From Roseicyclus persicicus (GTDB lineage Bacteria; Pseudomonadota; Alphaproteobacteria; Rhodobacterales; Rhodobacteraceae): a stretch of DNA of 64,000 nt. Below are positions 7,109 through 17,029 of the stretch, piece by piece. Below the pieces are notes generated by a model. The model was given only the letters and a program-made list of their open reading frames with translations, was not told where the DNA came from and searched no databases. The stretch's first letter is position 1. Every line of letters begins with the position of its first letter. The DNA lies in the NCBI RefSeq assembly GCF_012395815.1, contig NZ_JAAZQQ010000001.1, forward strand, positions 62,001 through 126,000. Direction: 5' to 3'. The position numbers and the translations under genes were made by a program.

Positions 7109-9742
7109 TCAGAACTGATCGAGCAGGCGGCGGAGGTAATCCAGCTCCACCTCGGGGCGCTCCTGTTCGGCCGAGCGGCGGCGCAGCTCCTCCAGCAGCT
7201 CGCGGGACCGGCGGAACGCCTCCTCGCGGTCGGCCATCGCCTCCTCGGAGCCGAAGGAGCCGGAATTGCCCGCCTGCCGCCCCAGCGGGTCCTGCAGCGG
7301 GCGGTCGGGGGCCATGTTGCCCTCGGCCTGGCCCTGGCCGGGCTCCTGGCCCATCTGCTCCTGCGCCAGCGCGCGGCCCAGTTCGGTCATGCCCTCGCGC
7401 AGCGCCTCCAGCGCCTCGGACTGCGCGTCGAGCGCGCCGGCGATGTTGCCCCGCTCCAGCAGCCCCTCGGCCTCCTCCATCGCCCGGCCCGCGCGGTCGA
7501 GCTGGCGCAGCGCCTCGTCGCCCGCCTCGGTGCCGGCGCCGGGCAGGCGGCGCTGCTGTTCCTCCAGCAGGCGGCGCAGCGCCTCCTGCCGTTCGGCCAG
7601 CGTCATGCCCTCGCCGTTCTCGCCGCCCTCGCCTTGGCCCTCGGGCAGCCCCTCGGGGCCGCCGCCGCCGGGGCCGGTCTCGCCCTCGCCCTGCTGCTGG
7701 CCGGGGGGGCCGGGCTGTTGCCCCGGCTGGCCCTGCTGGCCCTGCTGCTGGCCGGGCTGTTGTCCCTGCTGGCCCTGCTGGCCGGGCTGCTGCCCAGACT
7801 GCGGGCGGTTGGGGTTCAGGCGGTCCTGCAGCTCGCGGAAGGCGTCGTCCGACAGCTCCTGCTGGTCGCGCAGCGTGTCCTGCAGCCCCTCCATGGCCTG
7901 CTGGCCGGGGGTCTGCGGCCCGTCGCCGCCTTCGCCGCCCTGCACCATCTCCATGTTTTCCAGCATCTGCTGGAGGGCATCGAGCATCTCCTGCGCCTCG
8001 GCCATGCGGCCCTCGCGCATCAGCTCCTCGATGCGGCGCATCATCTCCTCGAGGTCGTTCATGGACATTTCCATGCGCTCGCCGCCCTGGTCGGGGTTGT
8101 CCTCGCCGGGCCGGGCGTTCTCGGCCAGCTGCTGCATGTAGTCGTCCATCGCCTCGCGCAGCTCCTGCATCAGCTGCGCGATCTCCTCGTCGCTGGCGCC
8201 CTGCTGCATCGCCTCGGACAGGCGCTCCTGCGCCCGGCGCAACCGCTCCAGCGCGTCGTCGAGGTCGCCCACCTCCAGCTCCATCGCCGCGTTCCAAAGG
8301 ATCTCGGCGACCTGGTCGCGGGTCTCGGTCGAGATGCTGCCCACGCCCGACTCGAGTCGCCGGATCGCGGTGCGGATCTGCAGGTAGACGCCCTCGTCGA
8401 GGTCCGGCTCGGGGTTCCAGGTCAGCGCGCGCAGGACCTGCGCGGCACGGGGCGCGTTCTCGCGGTTCCACAGGATGTCGCGGCGCATCTCGATCAGGGC
8501 GTTGGCCAGCGGGTCGAAGAAGCGGCGGCCGGGCAGGCGCGGGATGTCGTAGCTGACGGTGCCGATCTGGCCGGCCTCGTCGGTAACGGTCAGCGTCAGG
8601 CTGACGGGCAGGTTGGCGAAGGGATGCTCGGACAGGTCCTCGAGCAGCACCTCGGTGAATTCGGACCGCGACCCGCGGAACGGCATCGGCAGGTCCAGCA
8701 CCAGCGCCTCGCGCGGCTCGGGCTCCACCGCCAGGCCGTAGCGGCGGTCGGCCGCCTGCGGGTCCAGCCGGATCGTGGCGGTGCCGGAGACCACGCCGTA
8801 ATCGTCGGTCGCGGTGAAGGCGAACTGCATCTGGCCCGGCGGCTCGCCCTCGACCTCGCCGTCCAGCGCCACGGCGGGGGCGGCGTCGGGCGTGACCGAG
8901 ATCTCCCAGCTGCGCCCCATCGGGCCGGTCACGGTGAAGGTGCCCGAGCGTTCCACCGTCACCGACTGGGCATAGGCGTCGGCGGCCTCGGTCGGCATCG
9001 GGCCGACATCGGTGGACAGCGTGATCGCCCCCGGCTCGCCGTAGCTGCGGAAGGTGATGCGCGACCCCTCGGGGGTCTCGAAGGCGTCGGCCAGGATCTC
9101 GTTGAGGTAGAGCGACGGCAGGCCGGTGTAGACCGGCGGCTCCACCCAGCCCTCCCAGCTCGGCCCCGAGGCGACGGCAGGCCCGGCGCCGAGGCTCACG
9201 GCCTCGCCCACCTCGCCGACGCGGCCGATGGTCCCGAACAGGAGCGCCATGGCCAGCGCCGTCGCCGCCACGTAGCGCAGCGCGAAGGGGTCCTGCCGCG
9301 ACAGGCGCAGGTCGGGCGCGGGGGCGCGGGCGGCGCCGGCGCGCAGCTCCATCCGCCGCAGGTGCGCCGCCCAGACCGACTGCGCCGCCGGGTCATCGGC
9401 GCCGATGGCGGGGTGGTCCAGCAGGGCGGAAATGGGACGGCCGGGCAGGGTCCGGTCGAGGCGTTCCAGCGCCTCCTCGCGGCTGGGCAGCCGGAACCGC
9501 ATCACGCCGCGGGCGATGGTGACCGCCAGGAGCACCGCCACCCCCGCCAATCCCGCCCAGAGCGCGGTCGGCGACAGCTGCGCCGAGACGCCGAAGGCAA
9601 AGCCCGCCACGGTCAGGAAAATGATCGTCCAGACCGGCCAGAAGGCGCGCAAGGCGCGTTCGGCCGCCATGCCGGCGCGCGTCAGGCGCAGCGGCCAGAT
9701 CAGGCGCGCCAGCGCCCGCTCGGTGGGGGAGCGATCGGTCAT
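7109..9742 (-). CDS. TIGR02302-family (DUF4175) membrane protein
   Basis: This is a large 877-residue protein of unknown function. Two membrane segments lie near residues 35-75 and another near 155-175. A long Pro/Glu-rich extracytoplasmic region with beta-rich character follows. The C-terminal third is mainly helical, with many Glu/Met/Gln residues and a glutamine-glycine-proline tract around residues 640-690. TIGR02302 proteins are conserved directly after lysA in many alphaproteobacteria, as here. The start codon is 31 bases past the lysA stop. The role is unknown; a cell-envelope function is a guess from topology. Confidence 0.82.
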   Translation of the reverse strand: MTDRSPTERALARLIWPLRLTRAGMAAERALRAFWPVWTIIFLTVAGFAFGVSAQLSPTALWAGLAGVAVLLAVTIARGVMRFRLPSREEALERLDRTLPGRPISALLDHPAIGADDPAAQSVWAAHLRRMELRAGAARAPAPDLRLSRQDPFALRYVAATALAMALLFGTIGRVGEVGEAVSLGAGPAVASGPSWEGWVEPPVYTGLPSLYLNEILADAFETPEGSRITFRSYGEPGAITLSTDVGPMPTEAADAYAQSVTVERSGTFTVTGPMGRSWEISVTPDAAPAVALDGEVEGEPPGQMQFAFTATDDYGVVSGTATIRLDPQAADRRYGLAVEPEPREALVLDLPMPFRGSRSEFTEVLLEDLSEHPFANLPVSLTLTVTDEAGQIGTVSYDIPRLPGRRFFDPLANALIEMRRDILWNRENAPRAAQVLRALTWNPEPDLDEGVYLQIRTAIRRLESGVGSISTETRDQVAEILWNAAMELEVGDLDDALERLRRAQERLSEAMQQGASDEEIAQLMQELREAMDDYMQQLAENARPGEDNPDQGGERMEMSMNDLEEMMRRIEELMREGRMAEAQEMLDALQQMLENMEMVQGGEGGDGPQTPGQQAMEGLQDTLRDQQELSDDAFRELQDRLNPNRPQSGQQPGQQGQQGQQPGQQQGQQGQPGQQPGPPGQQQGEGETGPGGGGPEGLPEGQGEGGENGEGMTLAERQEALRRLLEEQQRRLPGAGTEAGDEALRQLDRAGRAMEEAEGLLERGNIAGALDAQSEALEALREGMTELGRALAQEQMGQEPGQGQAEGNMAPDRPLQDPLGRQAGNSGSFGSEEAMADREEAFRRSRELLEELRRRSAEQERPEVELDYLRRLLDQF

Positions 9743-9773
9743 GGTCCCTTTCGGGGGCGGCGTGCCCCGTGGG

Positions 9774-11039
9774 TTATACCCATTCTGGAACTGTATCGCG
9801 GTTTATGATCTCGTCAAACGACGGCCGCGGGCGGATGACGGCGACGTGATCGTCCTTCACCAGCACCTCGGGGATCAGCGGCCGGGTGTTGTACTCGCTC
9901 GCCATCACCGCGCCGTAGGCCCCGGCGCTGCGGAAGGCCACGAGGTCCCCCGCCGCGACGGGCGGCATCGCGCGCTGCTTGGCGAAGGTGTCGCCGGTCT
10001 CGCAGACCGGGCCGACAATGTCGTAGGGGCGCTGGTCGAGGCCGGGTGCGGGCTCCACCACCGGGATGATGTCGTGCCACGCGCCGTACATGGCGGGCCG
10101 GACAAGGTCGTTCATCGCCGCGTCGAGGATCAGGAAATCGCGCCCCTCGCCTTCCTTGACGTAGATGACCGAGGACACCAGCAGCCCCGCGTTGCCCGAG
10201 ATCAGCCGCCCCGGCTCGATCTCCACCTCCACGCCCAGGTCGCCCAGCACCTCGCGGATAAGCGCACCGTATTCGGTCGGCAGCGGCGGGGCGGTGTTCG
10301 ACCGCTCGTAGGGGATGCCGAGGCCGCCCCCGAGGTCGAGGCGGCGGATGTCATGGCCGTCTTCGCGCAGGCGCAGGGTCAGGTCGCGGACCTTTTCATA
10401 GGCCAGCCGGAACGGCTCCAGCTCGGTCAGCTGGCTGCCGATGTGCACGTCGATGCCCACCACCTCGATCCCGGGCAGGGCGGCCGCCATGGCATAGACC
10501 TGCGGCGCCTTGGCGATGGGGATGCCGAACTTGTTCTCGGACTTGCCGGTGGCGATCTTCTCGTGCGTCCGCGCGTCCACGTCGGGGTTGACCCGCACCG
10601 TGATCGGCGCGGTGACGCCAAGGGTGCTGGCGACCTCGGACAGAGCGACCAGCTCGGGCTCGCTTTCCACGTTGAACTGCCGGATGCCGCCCGTCAGCGC
10701 CATCCGCATCTCGTCCCGCGTCTTGCCGACGCCCGAGAACACGATCCGCTCGCCCGGCACGCCGGCGGCCTTGGCGCGCAGGTATTCGCCGCCCGACACC
10801 ACGTCCATGCCCGCGCCCAGCCGCGCCAGATGCGCGATCACCGCCTGGTTTGAGTTCGACTTCATCGCGAAGCAGACGAGGTGGTCGAGACCGGCCAGCG
10901 CCTCCTCGAACAGGCGGTAGTGCCGGGTCAGCGTGGCGCAGGAATAGACGTAGAAGGGCGTGCCGACCATCGCCGCGATCTGCGGCACGGGCACGTCCTC
11001 GGCGTGGAGGATGCCGTCCTTGTAGAGAAAATGGTCCAT
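9774..11039 (-). CDS. lysA: Diaminopimelate decarboxylase
   Basis: LysA removes CO2 from meso-diaminopimelate to give L-lysine, the last step of lysine synthesis. This is a PLP enzyme with an alanine-racemase-type barrel. At 421 residues it has full length. The PLP lysine is K60 in CFAMKSNSNQAV. The phosphate-binding glycines (LDLGGGLGIPY) and the substrate CETGDTFAKQR segment are present. It is followed by TIGR02302. In other alphaproteobacteria argH and a small lipoprotein usually precede it; here those lie 14 kb away on the other strand. Confidence 0.96.
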   Translation of the reverse strand: MDHFLYKDGILHAEDVPVPQIAAMVGTPFYVYSCATLTRHYRLFEEALAGLDHLVCFAMKSNSNQAVIAHLARLGAGMDVVSGGEYLRAKAAGVPGERIVFSGVGKTRDEMRMALTGGIRQFNVESEPELVALSEVASTLGVTAPITVRVNPDVDARTHEKIATGKSENKFGIPIAKAPQVYAMAAALPGIEVVGIDVHIGSQLTELEPFRLAYEKVRDLTLRLREDGHDIRRLDLGGGLGIPYERSNTAPPLPTEYGALIREVLGDLGVEVEIEPGRLISGNAGLLVSSVIYVKEGEGRDFLILDAAMNDLVRPAMYGAWHDIIPVVEPAPGLDQRPYDIVGPVCETGDTFAKQRAMPPVAAGDLVAFRSAGAYGAVMASEYNTRPLIPEVLVKDDHVAVIRPRPSFDEIINRDTVPEWV

Positions 11040-11162
11040 CGCCGCCGCGCCCCGTCAAGGTTTCCCGCGGGCAGGTAGCACGGGGCGCGCGCCCATCAAA
11101 GGGGGCTGGACGCCGCCCGCCCGCCCGCTACCCTGCCGGGCCGGGACAAGAGGGAGGCCGTC

Positions 11163-12137
11163 ATGGCAAGAACCGCGATCATCGAGGCCCCGGGCGGGCC
11201 GGAGCAGCTCGTCATCGTCGACCGCGAGGTGGGCGAACCCGGGCCGGGGCAGATCCGCATCCGGCACCACGCCTGCGGGCTGAACTTCATCGACGTCTAC
11301 CAGCGCTCGGGTCTCTACCCGCTGCAGATGCCGCTCGCGCTCGGCATGGAGGCCGCGGGCGTGGTCGAGGCGGTGGGCGAGGGCGTGACGCACCTGAAGG
11401 TCGGCGATCGCGCCGCCTATGCCGCAGCACCCCCCGGCGCCTACACCGAGGCCCGCGTGATGAATGCCGCGCAGGTCTGCCCGCTGCCCGACGGCATCTC
11501 CTTCGACGAAGGCGCGGCGATGATGCTCAAGGGCCTGACGGTGCAGTACCTGTTCCGCCGCACGACGCCGATCGCCAAGGGCGACACCGTCCTGTTCCAC
11601 GCGGCCGCCGGCGGCGTGGGCCTGATCGCCTGCCAGTGGGCCAAGTCCGAGGGCATCCGCCTGATCGGCACGGCGGGCACCGACGAGAAATGCGCGCTGG
11701 CGCTGGAGCACGGGGCCGACGCCTGCATCAACTACCGCGGCGGCGACTGGGTGGCGAAGGTCAGGGAGCTGACCGGCGGCCGCGGCGTCGACGTGGTGAT
11801 GGATGCGGTCGGCAAGGACACCTTCGATGGCTCGCTCGATTCGCTCCGGCCGTTGGGGATGATGATCTCCTTCGGCAACGCGTCGGGGCCGGTGCCGCCC
11901 TTCAACCTCGCCACGCTGGGCGCCAAGGGCTCGCTCAAGATCACGCGGCCGACGCTCTTCACCCACATCGCCGACCACGCCACCTGCCAGCAGATGGCGC
12001 GCGAGCTGTTCGACAAGGTGCTGTCGGGCGCGGTGAAGATCCGCATCGACCAGCGTTTCCCGCTCGACCGGGTGGCCGACGCCCACCGCGCGCTCGAGGC
12101 GCGGCAGACGACCGGGCAGACGGTGCTGTTGCCGTGA
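11163..12137 (+). CDS. qor: NADPH:quinone reductase (zinc-independent MDR family)
   Basis: This is a 324-residue medium-chain dehydrogenase/reductase of the quinone-oxidoreductase class. The GroES-like N-terminal domain has ACGLNFIDVYQRSGLYP and LGMEAAGVVEAVGEGV. The Rossmann domain has AAAGGVGLIACQWAKSEG. The zinc-ligand cysteines of alcohol dehydrogenases are absent, which favours Qor. AGAGGGAGG stands five bases before ATG 11163. It diverges from lysA. The physiological quinone or enone substrate is not known. Confidence 0.85.
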   Translation: MARTAIIEAPGGPEQLVIVDREVGEPGPGQIRIRHHACGLNFIDVYQRSGLYPLQMPLALGMEAAGVVEAVGEGVTHLKVGDRAAYAAAPPGAYTEARVMNAAQVCPLPDGISFDEGAAMMLKGLTVQYLFRRTTPIAKGDTVLFHAAAGGVGLIACQWAKSEGIRLIGTAGTDEKCALALEHGADACINYRGGDWVAKVRELTGGRGVDVVMDAVGKDTFDGSLDSLRPLGMMISFGNASGPVPPFNLATLGAKGSLKITRPTLFTHIADHATCQQMARELFDKVLSGAVKIRIDQRFPLDRVADAHRALEARQTTGQTVLLP

Positions 12138-12145
12138 CGTGCGGG

Positions 12146-12166
12146 GGTGCGCCGTCCCGGCGCACC
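12146..12166. terminator. Bidirectional stem-loop between qor and the DUF2834 gene
   Basis: GGTGCGCCG (12146-12154) and CGGCGCACC (12158-12166) pair perfectly around TCC in the 30-base convergent gap. No U-run follows on either strand, so strength is uncertain. Confidence 0.55.
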
Positions 12167-12167
12167 A

Positions 12168-12482
12168 TCACGCCTCGCGTTTCGCCTTGAGGAACAGCGC
12201 CAGCGGCAATCCGCAGCTGACCCCGATCCCGAAGGTCGCGGGGATGACCAGCAGGAACCAGCGGTTCCCCCGCACCGCCTCGACCACCGCCCAGACGGTC
12301 AGGGTGACGGCGGCGATGGTCAGGTCGTAGACCAGCGCGCTGGTCGCGTGGTTCACGTACCAGGCGTCGATCATCGGCCCGAGCGCCCAGCCATGTTCCG
12401 AGAACCAGGCGTAGAAATAGCTCCAGGGCAGGATCGCCCCGACGATGACGAGGGCGAGGTAGACGAGGCGAAGGGGGGTCAT
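12168..12482 (-). CDS. DUF2834-type small membrane protein
   Basis: This 104-residue protein has three or four membrane segments. It begins MTPLRLVYLALVIVGAILPW and has WYVNHATSALVYDLTIAAVT in the middle. It ends PLALFLKAKREA. The pattern matches DUF2834, small integral membrane proteins with no known function. It stands alone: convergent with qor, divergent from the ETF-QO gene. The ATG at 12482 sits right at the first membrane segment. Confidence 0.7.
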   Translation of the reverse strand: MTPLRLVYLALVIVGAILPWSYFYAWFSEHGWALGPMIDAWYVNHATSALVYDLTIAAVTLTVWAVVEAVRGNRWFLLVIPATFGIGVSCGLPLALFLKAKREA

Positions 12483-12550
12483 GGCGGTCTCCGGGACGGC
12501 GGCTTGGGCCAGACCTAGGCCGCATCGGCCCGCGGGGCCACCCACCCGCG

Positions 12551-12593
12551 CCGTCTTCCTGCAGGAAAACGGACGGGAAAACTGCAGTTTTCC
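12551..12593. repeat. Palindrome array E (two units)
   Basis: Unit 1 (12551-12572) is a 22-bp palindrome with one mismatch around CCTGCAGG. Unit 2 (12576-12593) is the perfect 18-mer GGAAAACTGCAGTTTTCC. Centres lie at 12561.5 and 12584.5, 23 bp apart. Unit 2 reappears in the array at 27263, and unit 1 resembles that array's third unit. This is the only array here between divergent genes. Confidence 0.75.
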
Positions 12594-12648
12594 GGTGCCG
12601 CAGGGGGTCTGACGCACCGTCCTGCGACACCGTGATGCCGCGTCACGA

Positions 12649-12677
12649 TTGACCCGCGCGCTACCTTTCCCTACGCA
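12649..12677 (+). promoter_or_regulatory. Predicted sigma-70 promoter for ETF-QO
   Basis: TTGACC (12649-12654) is followed after 17 bases by TACGCA (12672-12677). This would leave a leader of about 60 bases before ATG 12742. The -35 is good and the -10 is moderate. Confidence 0.4.
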
Positions 12678-12741
12678 AACGCGAAACATTGTTGCGCGCG
12701 CCGCCGTCCGGGCGGGCCAGACGAACAGCCGAGGGAACCAG

Positions 12742-14394
12742 ATGTCCGAGATCGAACGCGAGAGCATGGAATACGACGTGGTGATCGTGGGTGCAGGCCC
12801 CGCCGGCCTGTCCGCCGCGATCCGCCTCAAGCAGATCGACCCCGACCTGAACGTCGTCGTGCTGGAAAAGGGCTCCGAGGTCGGCGCGCATATTCTGTCG
12901 GGCGCCGTGCTCGACCCCGTGGGCCTCGACCGCCTGATCCCCGACTGGAAGGCCAAGGGCGCCCCCGTCACCGTTCCCGTCCGCGAGGACCGCTTCTACA
13001 TGCTGGGCGAGGGCGGCGCGGCCCGCATCCCCAACTGGGTGATGCCGGGGCTGATGAACAACCACGGCAACTACATCGTCTCGATGGCCAATGTCTGCCG
13101 CTGGATGGCCGAGCAGGCCGAGGCGCTGGGCGTCGAGATCTTCCCCGGCATGTCCTGCTCCGAGCTGGTCTACGGCGAGGACGGCGCGGTCCGCGGTGTC
13201 GTGGCCGGCGAGTTCGGCAAGAACCCCGACGGCACCCCCGGCGACGCCTACGAGCCCGGGATGGAGCTGCTGGGCAAATATGTCTTCCTGTCCGAGGGCG
13301 TGCGCGGGTCGCTGACCAAGGAGGTGCTTGCGAAATACGACCTCCAGAAAGGCCACTGCCCGCAGAAGTTCGGCCTCGGCATGAAGGAGATCTGGGAGAT
13401 CGACCCCGCCAAGCACCGCGAGGGCTCGGTCACCCACACCATGGGCTGGCCCTTGGGCTCGAACGCCGGCGGCGGGTCGTTCATCTACCACCTCGACAAG
13501 AACCAGGTCTATGTCGGCTTCGTGGTGCACCTGAACTACGCAAACCCCTACCTGTCGCCCTACCAGGAATTCCAGCGCTTCAAGCACCACCCGATGGTGG
13601 CCGAGCTGCTGAAGGGCGGCAAGCGCATCGCCTACGGCGCGCGCGCCATTTCCGAGGGCGGCTGGCAGTCGATGCCCAAGGCCGTCGCGCCGGGCGTCGC
13701 GATCCTGGGCTGCGGCGTGGGGCTCGTGAACGTGCCGCGCATCAAGGGCAACCACAACGCGATGCTGTCGGGCATCGAGGCCGCCGAGGCCGCCGCCGCC
13801 GCCATCGCCGCGGGCCGGCAGGGCGATGAGCTGGCCGACTACGACGCGATGCTGCGCGACGGGCCGATCGCCAAGGACCTCAAGCCCGTGCGCAACGTCA
13901 AGCCGCTCTGGTCGAAATACGGCCTCCTGGGCGGTCTTGCGCTGGGCGGGTTCGACATGTGGACCAACAGCCTCGTCGGCGCCTCGGTCTTCGGCACGCT
14001 GCGGCACGGCAAGTCCGACGCGCAGGCGACCGGCAAGGCCAAGGATCACAAGCCCATCGACTACCCCAAGCCCGATGGTGTGCTCAGCTTCGACCGGCTG
14101 ACCAACGTGTCCTTCTCGATGACCAACCACGAGGAAAGCCAGCCCGCGCACCTGACGCTCAAGGACGCCTCGGTGCCGATCCGGGTCAACCTGCCGGAAT
14201 ACGCCGAACCCGCGCAGCGCTACTGCCCGGCCGGCGTCTACGAGGTGGTCGAGGAGGCCGGCAAGGATCCCCGCTTCGTGATCAACTTCCAGAACTGCGT
14301 CCACTGCAAGACCTGCGACATCAAGGATCCGTCGCAGAACATCCACTGGACGGTTCCGCAGGGCGGCGACGGGCCGAACTACCCGAACATGTGA
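12742..14394 (+). CDS. Electron-transfer flavoprotein:ubiquinone oxidoreductase
   Basis: ETF-QO passes electrons from reduced ETF (fatty-acid and amino-acid oxidation) to ubiquinone at the membrane. The 550 residues match the family. The N-terminal FAD motif is VVIVGAGPAGLSAAIRL, followed by VVVLEKGSEVGAHILSGAVLDP. The C-terminal [4Fe-4S] module has YCPAG, then NCVHCKTCDIKDPSQNI, giving four cysteines. The start is ATG 12742 with GAGGGAA upstream. The downstream TPR and ispE genes are conserved neighbours in related genomes. The etfAB genes are not in this window. Confidence 0.96.
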   Translation: MSEIERESMEYDVVIVGAGPAGLSAAIRLKQIDPDLNVVVLEKGSEVGAHILSGAVLDPVGLDRLIPDWKAKGAPVTVPVREDRFYMLGEGGAARIPNWVMPGLMNNHGNYIVSMANVCRWMAEQAEALGVEIFPGMSCSELVYGEDGAVRGVVAGEFGKNPDGTPGDAYEPGMELLGKYVFLSEGVRGSLTKEVLAKYDLQKGHCPQKFGLGMKEIWEIDPAKHREGSVTHTMGWPLGSNAGGGSFIYHLDKNQVYVGFVVHLNYANPYLSPYQEFQRFKHHPMVAELLKGGKRIAYGARAISEGGWQSMPKAVAPGVAILGCGVGLVNVPRIKGNHNAMLSGIEAAEAAAAAIAAGRQGDELADYDAMLRDGPIAKDLKPVRNVKPLWSKYGLLGGLALGGFDMWTNSLVGASVFGTLRHGKSDAQATGKAKDHKPIDYPKPDGVLSFDRLTNVSFSMTNHEESQPAHLTLKDASVPIRVNLPEYAEPAQRYCPAGVYEVVEEAGKDPRFVINFQNCVHCKTCDIKDPSQNIHWTVPQGGDGPNYPNM

Positions 14395-14492
14395 TCGGAT
14401 TTCGCCGGTCACGGCCCGGCGGGGCGCGGGCGTCCATTGCCTCACCCCGCCCCGGGCCCTACTGTTCCCCCGAACACCGGGAGACACCGCCC

Positions 14493-16190
14493 ATGCGCCG
14501 CCGCATCCTGCCCGTCCTGCCCCTTGCGCTCGGCCTCGCGCTGGCCCAGCCCGTGGGGGCGCAGGTCGAGGGGCCGGGCCTTGCCGGCGCCTATCTCGCC
14601 GCCCGCACCGCGGTGATCGAGGGCAACCACCGCGCCGCCGCGATCTACTTCGAGAACGCGCTCGCCGCCGACCCCGGCAACCCGATGCTGATCGGCAACG
14701 CGATCTTCGCCAATGCCGCGCTGGGCCAGTGGGGCCGCGCCTCCACCATCGCCGAGATGCTGCCCGAGGGCGGCGACGGGCAGGACCTGGTGAACCTCGT
14801 CCGCATGGTGCAGGGGCTGGCGGCCGGTGATCTGGTCGGCGCCCGGGCCGCGATCGAGGCCGGGCAGGGGGCCGGGCAGCTGATCGACGAGCTGGCGATG
14901 GGCTGGATCCACCTCGGCGAGGGCGACATGCGCCGCGCGACCGAGACCTTCGAGGCCGCCGCGCAGGGCCCGCTGGCCGACATCGCCTATACGCACCTGG
15001 CGCTCGCGCGCGCCGCGGTGGGCGATTTCGAGGGCGCCGACGCGATCTTCTCCGGCGCCGAGGTCGGGCCGCTGCCCGGCAGCGAGCGCTCGGTCCGGGC
15101 CCGCGCCGAGGTGCTGGTGCAGCTCGACCGTCGCGACGCGGCGCTGGAACTGCTCGACCTCTACACCGCCTCGGTCCCCGACCCCGCGCTGCTGGCGCTC
15201 CGGGCCGACATCGCCACCCGCGACGGGACGCCGGCCTACGACTTCATCACCACGCCCACCGAGGGGCTGGCCGAGGTCTTCTACATGATCGCCCGCGGCC
15301 TCGGCGGCGAGGGCGGCTCGACCACCCTGCCGCTGCTCTACACCCGCGCCGCCCACGGCATCGACCCCGGCCACAGCGAGGCGCTGCTCTACGCCGGGCA
15401 GCTCCTGATGGACGCCGACCAGTACAGCCTTGCCGCCGACGCCTTTTCCGAGGTGCCGCCGGGCGACGCGCAATACGTCGAGGCCCAGCTCGGCCGCGCC
15501 GACGCCTATTTCGAGGATGGCCGCGAGGAGGCCGCCGTCACTGTGCTGCGGTCGCTGGCCGAGGCGCACCCGGACCTCGCCACCGTGCAGGCCGCGTTCG
15601 GCGACGCGCTGCGCCGGACCGAGCAGTGCACCGACGCGGTCGCCGCCTACACCGCCGCGCTCGACCTCGTCGACATCACCCAGCAGCGCTACTGGTTTCT
15701 CTACTACACCCGCGGCATCTGCCACGAGGTGCTGCAGGATTTCGCCGCCTCCGAAGCGGATTTCCGGCAGGCGCTGGTGCTGAACCCCGAACAGCCGCAG
15801 GTGCTGAACAACCTCGGCTACTCGCTGGTGGAACAGCGCCGCAACCTCGACGAGGCGCTCGGCATGATCGAGCGCGCGGTCGAGGCGCGGCCCGACTCGG
15901 GCTACATCGTCGACAGCCTCGGCTGGGTGCTCTACCGGCTCGGCCGCTTCGACGAGGCGGTGGAACCGATGGAGCGCGCCGTGGCGCTGCTGCCCAACGA
16001 CCCGATCATCAACGACCACCTTGGCGACGTCTACTGGATGGTCGGCCGCCACCGCGAGGCGCGGTTCCAGTGGGAGCGCGCGCTCAGCTTCGAGCCCGAG
16101 GAGGCCGATGCCGCCCGCATCCGCCGCAAGCTCGAGATCGGGCTCGACCGGGTGCTCGAGGAAGAGGGCGGGGTGGGCGAAACCCAGTGA
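14493..16190 (+). CDS. Exported tetratricopeptide-repeat protein
   Basis: This 565-residue protein has a signal peptide ([23 protein letters not shown], cleavage after about residue 23). The rest is mostly helical repeats. Clear TPR units appear at the end: [22 protein letters not shown], then [22 protein letters not shown], then [22 protein letters not shown] (each quoted only as its characteristic line). It probably acts as a periplasmic scaffold. Its stop overlaps the ispE GTG (GTGA). The partner proteins cannot be inferred. Confidence 0.85.
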   Translation: MRRRILPVLPLALGLALAQPVGAQVEGPGLAGAYLAARTAVIEGNHRAAAIYFENALAADPGNPMLIGNAIFANAALGQWGRASTIAEMLPEGGDGQDLVNLVRMVQGLAAGDLVGARAAIEAGQGAGQLIDELAMGWIHLGEGDMRRATETFEAAAQGPLADIAYTHLALARAAVGDFEGADAIFSGAEVGPLPGSERSVRARAEVLVQLDRRDAALELLDLYTASVPDPALLALRADIATRDGTPAYDFITTPTEGLAEVFYMIARGLGGEGGSTTLPLLYTRAAHGIDPGHSEALLYAGQLLMDADQYSLAADAFSEVPPGDAQYVEAQLGRADAYFEDGREEAAVTVLRSLAEAHPDLATVQAAFGDALRRTEQCTDAVAAYTAALDLVDITQQRYWFLYYTRGICHEVLQDFAASEADFRQALVLNPEQPQVLNNLGYSLVEQRRNLDEALGMIERAVEARPDSGYIVDSLGWVLYRLGRFDEAVEPMERAVALLPNDPIINDHLGDVYWMVGRHREARFQWERALSFEPEEADAARIRRKLEIGLDRVLEEEGGVGETQ

Positions 16191-17029
16191 GGTTCTTCGC
16201 CCCCGCCAAGGTCAACCTCGCGCTGCACGTCACCGGGCGCCGCGCCGACGGCTACCACCTGCTCGACTCCCTCGTCGTCTTCGCCGGGGCCGGCGACTGG
16301 ATCGACCTGCACCCCTCCGACGCCCTGTCGCTGACCGTGACCGGCCCGCGCGCCGCCGGCGTGCCGGTCGACCGGCGCAACCTGATCTGGCGCGCGGCCG
16401 AGCTGTTCCCGGCCGGGCAGGGGGCGGCGATCACGCTGGACAAGCACCTGCCCGCCGCGGGCGGCATCGGCGGCGGCTCGGCCGACGCGGCGGCCGCGCT
16501 GCGGGGGCTGGCCGCGCTCTGGGGCAGGCCGCTGCCGGGGCCCGACGCGGTGCTGTCGCTCGGGGCGGACGTGCCGGTCTGCCTGTTCGGCCGCCCCGCG
16601 CGCATGTCGGGCATCGGCGAGATGCTGGCCCCCCTGCCGCCCCTGCCGCCCGCCTGGCTGGTGCTGGTCAACCCGGGCGTCGAGGTGCCGACGGGCCCGG
16701 TGTTCAAGGCACTGGCCACGCCGGACAACCCACCGCTTCCCGACCTGCCCGCCGCGGGCTGGCCCGACGTGGCGGCGCTGGCCGGCTGGCTCGCTGCCGC
16801 GCGGAACGACCTCGAGGCGCCGGCGCGGGGGCTGGTGCCCGTGATCGGCACGCTGATCGACGCGCTGGCGGGGCAGCCGGGCTGCCGGCTGGCCCGGATG
16901 TCGGGGTCGGGGGGCACCTGTTTCGGGCTGTTCGCAGACGCCGCATCCGCCCGCGCCGCCGCCGCGCAGCTTGCCGCGGCCGAGCCCGGCTGGTGGGTCC
17001 ACGCCGCCGAAATTCTGCAACCGGACTGA
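16187..17029 (+). CDS. ispE: 4-diphosphocytidyl-2-C-methyl-D-erythritol kinase
   Basis: IspE phosphorylates CDP-methylerythritol in the MEP route to isoprenoid precursors. The 280-residue GHMP kinase has the N-terminal [21 protein letters not shown], the ATP loop [12 protein letters not shown] (89-100) and the C-terminal [12 protein letters not shown] motif. The start is GTG 16187, overlapping the TPR gene's stop by 4 bases. A polyprenyl diphosphate synthase, which uses the pathway's products, lies directly downstream on the other strand. The stop codon is inside the first palindrome of array A. Confidence 0.95.
   Translation: MRFFAPAKVNLALHVTGRRADGYHLLDSLVVFAGAGDWIDLHPSDALSLTVTGPRAAGVPVDRRNLIWRAAELFPAGQGAAITLDKHLPAAGGIGGGSADAAAALRGLAALWGRPLPGPDAVLSLGADVPVCLFGRPARMSGIGEMLAPLPPLPPAWLVLVNPGVEVPTGPVFKALATPDNPPLPDLPAAGWPDVAALAGWLAAARNDLEAPARGLVPVIGTLIDALAGQPGCRLARMSGSGGTCFGLFADAASARAAAAQLAAAEPGWWVHAAEILQPD

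Noticed and set aside
12661-14487. A 608-codon minus-strand frame opposite ETF-QO
   Set aside because: ETF-QO on the plus strand has all its motifs; the other frame has none.
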